From NCBI GenBank assembly GCA_028687155.1, contig JAQUAR010000075.1, positions 1 to 7,059 on the forward strand: 7,059 nucleotides of DNA. Reading direction: 5' to 3'. The DNA is from Methylacidiphilaceae bacterium (GTDB lineage: Bacteria > Verrucomicrobiota > Verrucomicrobiia > Methylacidiphilales > Methylacidiphilaceae). The position numbers and the translations under genes were made by a program. Positions 1 through 6,463 of the stretch are shown here, piece after piece; position 1 is the first letter of the stretch; each line of letters begins with the position of its first letter. Below the pieces are notes generated by a model. It made no database searches and was not told the origin of the DNA. It saw only the letters and a list, made by a program, of their open reading frames with translations.

Positions 1-30
1 GAGTAGCAGGGGTTGGCGCCGACTGCTCCA

Positions 31-36
31 GAGGAA
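31..36 (+). promoter_or_regulatory. Ribosome binding site of the pilin-like gene
   Basis: GAGGAA lies 8 nt before the ATG at 45 and supports that start. The reading frame is open upstream to the window edge, so this site is the main argument against a longer N-terminus. Confidence 0.6.
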
Positions 37-44
37 GAAAAGCA

Positions 45-323
45 ATGAGTGCGACAACGGCGATTCCGTTCTTCCTCGCCCAAGCCTCCGGCCTCTCCCA
101 GCCGGTCATCGCCCTTGTGCAAACCGCCTACGAGCAGATCCTCACCCCGGTCAGCCTGGAGCTGCTCTCCCTCTACACGATCTACCTCGGGCTCTCGCAT
201 TCGATCCACACGGTAGAAATGGAGCGCTGGTTCGCGTTCTTCGCGGGAGCCCTGGTGATCGTGAGCGCAACGGGATTGGGACAGATCTTTCTCCAGGTTT
301 TCTCGGGACAGGGAGGCCAGTAG
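45..323 (+). CDS. Small two-helix membrane protein, VirB2/TrbC pilin-like
   Basis: This encodes 92 aa with two hydrophobic segments, about residues 33-51 and 62-86, separated by a short polar loop containing His, Glu and Arg. A short hydrophobic N-terminus ends in an Ala-Gln-Ala motif at residues 12-14, which could be a signal peptidase I site. Small size, two helices with a short loop, and a place two genes before a VirB4 ATPase match VirB2/TrbC-type subunits. These are inner-membrane proteins that are extracted and polymerised into the conjugative pilus. No diagnostic pilin motif is visible, so the assignment rests on topology and gene order. The ATG at 45 has a good GAGGAA site. The frame is open upstream to the window edge, and its upstream codons encode an Arg-Gly-Arg-Lys stretch that would make a more typical signal peptide n-region, so a longer protein cannot be excluded. 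Another small T4SS membrane protein is the main alternative. Confidence 0.6.
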   Translation: MSATTAIPFFLAQASGLSQPVIALVQTAYEQILTPVSLELLSLYTIYLGLSHSIHTVEMERWFAFFAGALVIVSATGLGQIFLQVFSGQGGQ

Positions 324-349
324 CCCTTGCGCTCGAAGGCGGATGGGCT
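322..349 (+). promoter_or_regulatory. Possible RNA hairpin after the pilin-like gene
   Basis: AGCCC (322-326) pairs with GGGCT (345-349), and CGC (330-332) pairs with GCG (339-341) across a symmetrical 3x3 internal loop, leaving a 6-nt apical loop. The structure begins inside the TAG stop codon (321-323). There is no U-run, so it is not a typical intrinsic terminator. It might stabilise the 3' end of a pilin message or attenuate read-through. In GC-rich DNA such a stem can arise by chance. Confidence 0.25.
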
Positions 350-427
350 TCGTGCGAGGCCGCCCGGCGAGCGCCACGAGCGCGTTTGCCGGATCAGAGG
401 GGAGAAGCTTCCACCGGATCGAGCGTC

Positions 428-820
428 ATGACGGATCGAAGCCAAGGGGGGATCGGGTTTCAGCCGGCCTATTCATTCTCCAACCTGCAAGGGGGGAGCC
501 AAGCCAAGGGGGGGCTGCCTACCACGCGCTCCGTGGTGCTGGCCAATGAAAAAGACAGTTTCCTCGGCCTCGAGGGACCGCTGATCTTCGTCCCCGCGCT
601 CGCCTTCATCACGCTACATAAGATCACCAAGAACTTCTTTCTCTGTCTCCTCGCCTTCGTGGTCATCTACCTCTTTCTCCGTATCTACTTGAGCGACAAG
701 CCAAAAGACTTTCTCAAGCTCATGGCCGACTACTACCAGATCCCGAAGCGATATGAGCACCGCTTCCACAACCCGGGTGTGCCTTTCGACTCGGCCGCCA
801 TGCTCGCCGAGGAGGGTTGA
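428..820 (+). CDS. Membrane protein in the VirB3/TrbD position
   Basis: From the ATG at 428 this encodes 130 aa. Residues 1-45 are polar and low in complexity (Gly, Gln, Ser). Two hydrophobic segments follow, about residues 51-63 and 70-88, and then a basic, Tyr-rich tail (residues 90-113) that is probably cytoplasmic. VirB3-type proteins are short inner-membrane proteins with two closely spaced helices, are encoded directly before virB4, and associate with VirB4. Placement and topology fit, but sequence resemblance is not strong enough for a symbol. The start is uncertain. The ATG at 428 has only a weak site, a TTG at 386 would add 14 residues, and GTG codons at 533 and 536 would give about 95 aa, closer to the usual VirB3 length, but lack a well-spaced site. 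The stop (TGA 818-820) overlaps the virB4 ATG by one base. The N-terminal coding region carries unusual G-runs. Confidence 0.6.
   Translation: MTDRSQGGIGFQPAYSFSNLQGGSQAKGGLPTTRSVVLANEKDSFLGLEGPLIFVPALAFITLHKITKNFFLCLLAFVVIYLFLRIYLSDKPKDFLKLMADYYQIPKRYEHRFHNPGVPFDSAAMLAEEG
439..513 (+). repeat. Direct repeat with G-homopolymers in the VirB3-like gene
   Basis: AAGCCAAGGGGGG occurs at 439-451 and again at 501-513, where the G-run extends to seven (508-514). A third G6 run lies at 491-496. The copies are 62 nt apart, which is not a multiple of three, so they are read in different frames and the identity is at DNA level. The runs lie at the start of the gene, where slippage would abolish the membrane part. 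Confidence 0.5.
809..816 (+). promoter_or_regulatory. Ribosome binding site of virB4
   Basis: GAGGAGGG, the strongest Shine-Dalgarno sequence in the window, lies inside the last codons of the preceding gene. It favours the ATG at 820 over the TTG at 817 immediately before it. Confidence 0.75.
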
Positions 821-3489
821 TGAACGGGTCCTTTTTTGCTCCACCCCGGCGCCTTTGGCAGAAGACCCAGCTGTTCAGCGCCCAGAAAGCACCGGTATTT
901 CACGATTGGAGCGACGCCTGTCCTTACTCCGGCCTCTACGATCGCTATCTCGTCGACAAGTTCGGTGCCGTTCATGCCTTCTACCGGACCTACTTCCCGC
1001 AGGCGGACATCGCGAGCCCGGAGCGGCTGACCGAGCTTCAGGAGCAGCTCCGCCTGATCTTGACGCAGCTTCCTCCGGAGATCGCGCAGACCCAGCATCT
1101 CTTTACCTGTAACGGCGATTACGGTCCTCTCCTGGAGGAGTTTGCCCGCATCACCGCACATCCCTCGGTCGCCCCGATGCGAGCCACCAAGGCCCAGCGC
1201 CTTATCGAGCGGATGTTTCGCCGGAAGCTGGTCTGGATCGAGACGCACACCATTCTCACCGCCGTTCCAAATCGTCATACCACGGCAGGGGGAAACGAGT
1301 GGACGCAACGGATAAGCGGCCAAGCCGCGCCTCCGATTGAGCGGCGCAGGCTCACCCGCCCGGAATTTGAAGCAGCGGTTCGCAGCCTGGAAATGGCGGA
1401 AACGGTCTTTGCCGACACGGCGCGCCGGGCGGGGGCGCGGATCGCCCCGCTGGAAGCGCACGGGATCGCCGAATATTTCTTCCGCCTGTGGAATCCCGGT
1501 CTCGCCGTCGAGAACGGCACCCGGGTCAACTACGACTATGACCGAATGCCTTTCATCGACTCCTGGATGCTCCAGGAAGTCCGGGTTGAACGCGACTATC
1601 TGCAAGTCGGCGACTATGCCCACGGCTTAGTCTCCATGGTCGGCCTTCCACTGGAGACGCGCCCCAGGGATATGGAGCGGCTGACCGTCGGCCTCCCCTT
1701 CCGAGACGTCCGCATCAGCTTGATTGTCCGGCGCACGAGCAAGCTCTCGGAGATGGAGAAGCTCAGGAGCCGAATCGACTGGGCCGATCAGCGAATGCGG
1801 GTGGGTCTTAACGTGATCGATATGCTCTACAAGCCGCATGACGATCGGCGGGAATCCGGAGTCCAAAATATCGAGGCATGGATGCAGATCGAGGAGGCGC
1901 AGTCGCTCTTAAGCGATGTGCGCTCCGGAGCCGATGATCTGGTCCAGATCCAGCTTACCGCGCATTTCTGGCACAAGGAGCCGAACGAACTCAGACGTCG
2001 AGCCAAGCAGCTTCTCAATCGCTTCGGTGATCTTTCCCGTGCGCGCGGCTGGATCGAGCGCTCGAGCCTCTTGCCGGTTCTTATGACCGACATGCCGGGC
2101 GTCTACGCTCCTCTGCTCCGCCCTCTTCTGGTGCGCGGACGGATGGCCGCCGATCTCCTCCCGATCTTCCGCGGACTGGAAAGCGAGGAGAAGCCGGTCC
2201 ACCTCTTCGGGAACACGACCGGTGGGCTCGTCTCCCTCAATCTGGAGGACAAACGGAATGAGGGGGCATCGATGCTCTACGTGAGCGGAGTCAAAGGGTC
2301 GGGAAAGAGTGTCCTCGCGCAGCTCATCGTCCTCCGGCATCTGGCACCGGACTCCATTCTTCTCATCATCGACAAGGGGACCAGTTACGACCGGCTGGTC
2401 GAGCTTATCGGCGGGACGACAATCCGGCTCCAAGCCGATCGTCCGATCTGCTTCAACCCCTTCCAGGTCTATGTCAGCGCTACCGAGTCCGGCGAACTGC
2501 GGGAGCCGGAGCCAGCGGAGCTTGCCAAGGTCATCCACTGCCTGGAGATCCTGGCAAACGCCGGCCAGCAGCACGAGCTTTCGACCGAAGAGCAGAACAT
2601 CCTGGAAGCAGTCACCCGGCAGACGTTTTCGAATGCCGTCAAGAACCGAGAACGGTTGGTGACGCTCGGCGATTTCTCCCGTCAGCTCGCCTACCGCTCA
2701 GACGCCCGATTCCTCGCAGAACGGCTCAAGCCCTTCGTCGAGGGCCGCTACCGCGCCTGGTTCAACGGAGAGACGCAATTTCACCTGAAAAGCCGGGCGG
2801 TCCATTTCGACTTCGAGCATGTCTCGAAAGATGAAAGCCTGGCGGCCGCCCTCGTACCCCTGTCGGCCCTATTTGTGAGCGACATGATCCTATCACATCC
2901 CGAGGTCTTCAAGATTCTCGTCTTCGGCGAGATGTGGCAGCACATCAACAACCCGACGACGGCTAACCTGATCGTCGATGCCTTCAAGACCTACCGAAAG
3001 AAGCGGTGCGCCATCGTTGGCGAGTCCCAGGCGATTCTCGACCTGACGGATAGCACCAAGGTGGCAAAGGCGGTGATTCAGAATGTCGACACCTGGATCA
3101 TGCTGCAGCAGGGAAGCGAGCAGCATGTCGAATTTGCCGTAAAGGAGCTGGAGTTGACCAAGGGACAGCGGGACTGCCTGCTCAACCTTCGCAGCGTCGC
3201 CCGACTCCACCCTGACGGGGAAGCCGAGCTCTGGCGAGAGGCATTCTATCTGCGGGGCAGGGGCGCCGACGCCCTCTCCGGAATCGTGCGGGTAGAAATC
3301 GAGCCGGAAGAGTATTGGCTCACGACGACAACTCCAGCGGATCAGCCTGCGTGGAAAGCCGCGCGGGAAGCCTTTCCCCACGATTTGTCCCAAGCCCTCG
3401 CCGCTTTGGCACGCCGATTCCCGATCGGTGTGCGGGAGGAGAGAGAGAAGGCCCAGAAAGTGCCTGCGCAACCGGTGGCGATTCGATGA
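820..3489 (+). CDS. virB4: VirB4/TrbE/TraC-family type IV secretion ATPase
   Basis: This encodes 889 aa, within the usual size for the family. Residues 1 to about 480 form the N-terminal domain that contacts membrane subunits; they include a Pro-Gly at 426-427 in the position conserved in family members. The C-terminal half is a RecA-like motor. Its Walker A is GVKGSGKS (490-497). The Walker B segment around 699-706 reads KILVFGEMW, where the usual Asp before the catalytic Glu is Gly703; Glu704 and Trp706 are kept. The downstream Gln motif is Glu-Ser-Gln at 735-737, and a Tyr-Trp-Leu followed by four Thr and Pro (832-839) matches the family's C-terminal end. VirB4 proteins hydrolyse ATP at the inner membrane to drive pilus subunit extraction and channel assembly. 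The gene overlaps its upstream neighbour by 1 nt (TGATG) and its downstream neighbour by 4 nt (ATGA). Family membership is secure; whether the system is conjugative or effector-secreting cannot be read here, because no relaxase or coupling protein is present. Confidence 0.93.
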   Translation: MNGSFFAPPRRLWQKTQLFSAQKAPVFHDWSDACPYSGLYDRYLVDKFGAVHAFYRTYFPQADIASPERLTELQEQLRLILTQLPPEIAQTQHLFTCNGDYGPLLEEFARITAHPSVAPMRATKAQRLIERMFRRKLVWIETHTILTAVPNRHTTAGGNEWTQRISGQAAPPIERRRLTRPEFEAAVRSLEMAETVFADTARRAGARIAPLEAHGIAEYFFRLWNPGLAVENGTRVNYDYDRMPFIDSWMLQEVRVERDYLQVGDYAHGLVSMVGLPLETRPRDMERLTVGLPFRDVRISLIVRRTSKLSEMEKLRSRIDWADQRMRVGLNVIDMLYKPHDDRRESGVQNIEAWMQIEEAQSLLSDVRSGADDLVQIQLTAHFWHKEPNELRRRAKQLLNRFGDLSRARGWIERSSLLPVLMTDMPGVYAPLLRPLLVRGRMAADLLPIFRGLESEEKPVHLFGNTTGGLVSLNLEDKRNEGASMLYVSGVKGSGKSVLAQLIVLRHLAPDSILLIIDKGTSYDRLVELIGGTTIRLQADRPICFNPFQVYVSATESGELREPEPAELAKVIHCLEILANAGQQHELSTEEQNILEAVTRQTFSNAVKNRERLVTLGDFSRQLAYRSDARFLAERLKPFVEGRYRAWFNGETQFHLKSRAVHFDFEHVSKDESLAAALVPLSALFVSDMILSHPEVFKILVFGEMWQHINNPTTANLIVDAFKTYRKKRCAIVGESQAILDLTDSTKVAKAVIQNVDTWIMLQQGSEQHVEFAVKELELTKGQRDCLLNLRSVARLHPDGEAELWREAFYLRGRGADALSGIVRVEIEPEEYWLTTTTPADQPAWKAAREAFPHDLSQALAALARRFPIGVREEREKAQKVPAQPVAIR

Positions 3490-5969
3490 AACTCCCTCTC
3501 CACTGTTTCCCGTGGCCGATAACGCTTCTGCTCAGTCTCTGGATTGGCGGGAGCGCGGCGGAGCTTCGGGCGGGAACGCTTCCCGAAGCGGTCGACCACG
3601 ATCCGGTGCTCGCCCAAACCGGCTGGAAGGATCGCAGCCTGAAATGGATGATCGCCTCGGGCGGCTCCCGCGACTTTCTCCGAGCGGACTGGCTCGACAC
3701 CATTCTCCTCCAGCTTTTCCGGGATGAGAAGGCTCTGGCGCTCGTTCGGCGCGATCTTTTGCGCGGGGACGGCCTTCTCGCGGATTCCCTTACGCAGTCC
3801 TTCCAGCTTCTTCGGGTCGGGAGTCAGACAGCGCGGGAACAGGTCGAAGAGATGGCACGAGAAGGCCATTGCCGACTCTGGACCAGTCTTGCGGGGAACC
3901 TGCGGGCCCTGGGAGCGATTCGCGACTATCTGCTCACCACCCCATCCGATTACCCGGCCGCTCTCTTCGCGCTGGAAGCGTGGGAACATGGCGACAGCGA
4001 TGCCTTCCCCTCCTCCGTCATGGAGACGGCGATGCGTGCCCTTCTCCTGCCTCCTAGAAAACCCGAAGGCATCACGGCGATCTGGGAGACCGGGACAAGG
4101 CTGGGCTCACTGGGAGGCGAGGGAGGGGGAGCGCTCCTCCTTCTGACCACTTTTCCCAAGAAGGAAACGACCTTTTATGACACCGCCTGGCAGCGCGCCT
4201 GGCAAGCCCTCGTGGAAGATCCTCCCCTTCTCAAGGAATACCGCGAGCGTCTCCTTTTTTCTTCCCTAAGCCGCCAGTGGCTCGTGCAGACCTTGCAAGC
4301 CTCCCTGGACTCCATGGAAGGGGACAGTTTCCTGCGCCACTACTTCGCCATGGATTTCCTCCACCCAACCCCCGTCGGCCGGGCCAAGTGGTTGTGGGAA
4401 GGGCTGGTGGGGCCGAGGGCGGGAGGAGCTCTCCTGCCGCTGGCGAAGAAGAAGCTCTCCTCCTTGCTTTTAAGCGATGACCATTATGCCGATTTTCTCC
4501 TCTGGCACTTGACTCGGCCGGCCGAAGCGGCCGCCCAGGCCACCCGAGAAGCCCTTGCCCATGCTCTGCGCCGCGAGGAGGGGATTGTCCGCAAAGCGCT
4601 GCAGACTATCTGGGAAGGACAGATCGGACTCTCCGCCCAGCTCGAGGAATCCCCTTGGTGGTCTCTCTGTGGGACGACTCGGGGAAAGAGCGCAGCCGCT
4701 CTCCGCCGAAGCTGTTCCCGCGGAGAACTCGATCGTGACGCCCTCCTCGCCATCGGTGGCGTTCTGGCATCATTCCTGGAGAGGAGCGACTCTGCCTGGA
4801 GCTCCCTTTTTCTGAACAAGGACGAGGGAACCTCGCAAAACTCGACCTTTTTCTTCTCGGTCTTTCCCTCCCTGGTTCAGATCACCCCGGAATGCGCCTT
4901 GGCCTGGATCGACACGCTGCTGCAGAACGATCAGGAAGCCTTCATCGCCTTCGGGCGTTGGATCTCTTCGCGCCCGCAGGCGCGGGTGACGGTTCATGAG
5001 TATGCCCCCTGGCTCCGAGGCGCCGGCGACCAGTTGCGGCAAGCCTTGGAAAAGAATAGCCCAGTTCTCGGCGAGGAAGCTCAGCTCTTTGTGGAAGCCT
5101 TTTCCCAGTGGGCAAGCCAGACGGGATCGGAGCTCATCCTCCGTCGGTTGCAGCGGGAGATCGGGATTGCCGAGGAAATCCGTCGCCTCTTCCTGGTGAG
5201 CTGGCGTGCGAATCCTGAGGAATTTTGGCGCGGCTACGGCGGCCTTGCCTTCCTGCCCGGGGCGAAGAGCGCCTGCGAGCGTGCCGCCGACACCTTGGTC
5301 TCCTACGGCGGACCCGAAGACGCGCTCCGCGCCATGGCCGCATGGGACTATGCCGTGGGCGACGCCTGCGGCCGCGTCTGGGACGTTCTCTGGGAGTCGG
5401 AGCCAGATCGCGAGCGGCTCATCCAAGCCGTTCTCCATTCCGACGGCCTCAGTGATCTCAACAGCGTCCTTGTGACAGCGACCAAGAATGCTTTGGAGCG
5501 GCCGGAGGGGAGATCTCTCGCGGAAAGGGTTGCCCGATCCCTCGGCAAAACGACCGATCCTCTCCGCATCCTGGCCGAAGATCCGACCGCTACCCGAGAG
5601 ATCCTCACCGGCTGTCTCACCGATCCGTCGTTCCGGAATGGCTGGGAGAGGTCGGTCTTCCTTGTCACCAAATTCGGCGACCAGGCACCGGTCGTCGCCC
5701 AATGGATGCTCTCCCGAAAGGAGGCTCTCGATGGATGGAATCGCGCTTTTGCCCTCGCCTTGAAGGATCACCCGCTCTTTCTTCGGGCAGTCGTCGTCCG
5801 CATGGCAAGGGCGAAGGGGGGAGAGCTCGCCTGGGCTTCCGAGATGCGGAGGATCGAGCAGTCAATCATGACCGCAGTAGTCACCGACCGGCTCCTTTGG
5901 GAAAACCTAATAGAAGATAAAACGGGGGGCATTGCGACCTATGTGCGAAAAAACGTCTCGATTCCGTAA
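3486..5969 (+). CDS. Large exported helical protein of unknown function
   Basis: I do not recognise this 827-aa protein. The N-terminus is a plausible Sec signal peptide: Lys2, a hydrophobic core at about 12-20, and a Ser-Ala-Ala site ending at residue 25, so a periplasmic or outer-membrane location is likely. The mature part has no obvious transmembrane helix, catalytic motif or nucleotide-binding loop. It is rich in Leu, Ala, Glu, Arg and Trp (roughly thirty Trp by eye) and reads as helical throughout. A loose pattern recurs near residues 69-110, 233-280, 472-515, 630-675, 691-715 and 749-775: an aromatic or Trp, Leu-rich turns, an acidic residue often followed by Pro, then another Leu-rich helix. 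This suggests a helical-repeat scaffold. The start at 3486 is chosen because ATG overlaps the virB4 TGA and begins a signal peptide; the frame is open further upstream to 3315, but inside virB4. In P-type operons the gene after virB4 is usually VirB5/TrbJ-like or VirB6-like. This protein is much larger than VirB5 and lacks the membrane helices of VirB6. Confidence 0.85.
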   Translation: MKLPLHCFPWPITLLLSLWIGGSAAELRAGTLPEAVDHDPVLAQTGWKDRSLKWMIASGGSRDFLRADWLDTILLQLFRDEKALALVRRDLLRGDGLLADSLTQSFQLLRVGSQTAREQVEEMAREGHCRLWTSLAGNLRALGAIRDYLLTTPSDYPAALFALEAWEHGDSDAFPSSVMETAMRALLLPPRKPEGITAIWETGTRLGSLGGEGGGALLLLTTFPKKETTFYDTAWQRAWQALVEDPPLLKEYRERLLFSSLSRQWLVQTLQASLDSMEGDSFLRHYFAMDFLHPTPVGRAKWLWEGLVGPRAGGALLPLAKKKLSSLLLSDDHYADFLLWHLTRPAEAAAQATREALAHALRREEGIVRKALQTIWEGQIGLSAQLEESPWWSLCGTTRGKSAAALRRSCSRGELDRDALLAIGGVLASFLERSDSAWSSLFLNKDEGTSQNSTFFFSVFPSLVQITPECALAWIDTLLQNDQEAFIAFGRWISSRPQARVTVHEYAPWLRGAGDQLRQALEKNSPVLGEEAQLFVEAFSQWASQTGSELILRRLQREIGIAEEIRRLFLVSWRANPEEFWRGYGGLAFLPGAKSACERAADTLVSYGGPEDALRAMAAWDYAVGDACGRVWDVLWESEPDRERLIQAVLHSDGLSDLNSVLVTATKNALERPEGRSLAERVARSLGKTTDPLRILAEDPTATREILTGCLTDPSFRNGWERSVFLVTKFGDQAPVVAQWMLSRKEALDGWNRAFALALKDHPLFLRAVVVRMARAKGGELAWASEMRRIEQSIMTAVVTDRLLWENLIEDKTGGIATYVRKNVSIP
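5924..5929 (+). promoter_or_regulatory. G-rich ribosome binding site of the first lipoprotein gene
   Basis: GGGGGG inside the end of the preceding gene is 11 nt from the ATG at 5941 and only 2 nt from a TTG at 5932. The spacing favours the ATG, although it is slightly long. Confidence 0.4.
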
Positions 5970-6441
5970 AAAGGCGGTCGTCTGCCTAGCCGCAACGGTC
6001 CTAACAGCTGGTTGTGCCAGTCCGCCCTACACGCAGGGAGATTCCACGAGACAACAGGTTGCGGACAACGCCGTCCGCTACGGCTCGATGGCTGCCGCGG
6101 GCGCAGGAGGATATTTTGCCGGCAAGGCGATCGGCGGCGGCTCTTCCACCGCCGGAGCCGTCGGCGCTGGTGTCGGCGTGCTGGGACAGTGGGCGGTCAA
6201 CAAGTTCTACGACCGAAAAAGGAAGGACGCCTTCGAGCAGGGGGTGGCCGACGGGAAGGCCCAAGTCACCGCTAATATTTTAAACGAAAAATGGAAAAAA
6301 GAGGCGGAGTACGGGATTCCTCCCGAAGGGAAAAGGGTGGGCTACCCGAACTATCGGACCGCTTACATTCCTTCTCGAAAGGATCAAAGCACCGGTGTGA
6401 CCTATCCAGGCAGCTATCAGACGGTCCCGGTCTACCGCTGA
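5941..6441 (+). CDS. Glycine-zipper-type lipoprotein, first of a tandem pair
   Basis: This encodes 166 aa. A basic n-region (Arg7-Lys11), a short hydrophobic stretch and the lipobox LTAGC with Cys25 mark a lipoprotein signal peptide. Residue +2 is Ala, not Asp, so outer-membrane sorting is expected under the standard rule. Residues 48-82 are dominated by Gly and Ala at regular spacing, resembling the glycine-zipper segments of SlyB or Rickettsia 17-kDa-antigen type lipoproteins, which may insert into a membrane or oligomerise. A charged helix follows (Asn-Lys-Phe-Tyr-Asp and onward), and the Tyr/Pro-rich tail (138-166) is nearly the same as that of the next protein. The gene overlaps the preceding one by 29 nt in another frame, which implies translational coupling. 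A TTG at 5932 would add three residues. It occupies the place of a VirB7/TrbH-type lipoprotein; that role is inferred from position only. Confidence 0.88.
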   Translation: MCEKTSRFRKKAVVCLAATVLTAGCASPPYTQGDSTRQQVADNAVRYGSMAAAGAGGYFAGKAIGGGSSTAGAVGAGVGVLGQWAVNKFYDRKRKDAFEQGVADGKAQVTANILNEKWKKEAEYGIPPEGKRVGYPNYRTAYIPSRKDQSTGVTYPGSYQTVPVYR

Positions 6442-6451
6442 TCTTCGACAC

Positions 6452-6455
6452 GGAG
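6452..6455 (+). promoter_or_regulatory. Ribosome binding site of the second lipoprotein gene
   Basis: GGAG lies 8 nt before the ATG at 6464. It supports that codon over the TTG at 6461 directly before it. Confidence 0.55.
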
Positions 6456-6463
6456 CTCGCTTG

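Noticed and set aside
399..514. G-quadruplex formed by the four G-tracts near the VirB3-like start
   Set aside because: The tracts are present, but the loops are far longer than those of a typical stable quadruplex.
343..549. Plus-strand open frame of 68 codons before the VirB3-like gene
   Set aside because: It overlaps the VirB3-like gene in another frame, has no good ribosome binding site, and its product is low-complexity without a hydrophobic segment.
733..1623. Long minus-strand open frame of 296 codons opposite virB4
   Set aside because: It lies wholly against a motif-confirmed ATPase and the end of its neighbour, shows no recognisable motif, and is typical of antisense openness in GC-rich coding DNA.
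1909..2574. Minus-strand open frame of 221 codons across the Walker A region
   Set aside because: It is a shadow of the conserved P-loop region of virB4; the plus strand reading is certain there.
3315..3485. Upstream extension of the 827-aa protein into virB4
   Set aside because: The extension would bury the signal peptide inside the protein and overlap virB4 by more than 170 nt; the ATG at 3486 explains both features.
4770..5771. Long minus-strand open frame of 333 codons opposite the 827-aa protein
   Set aside because: The plus strand has the signal peptide, the start/stop overlap with virB4 and the operon direction; the antisense product has no motif or credible context.
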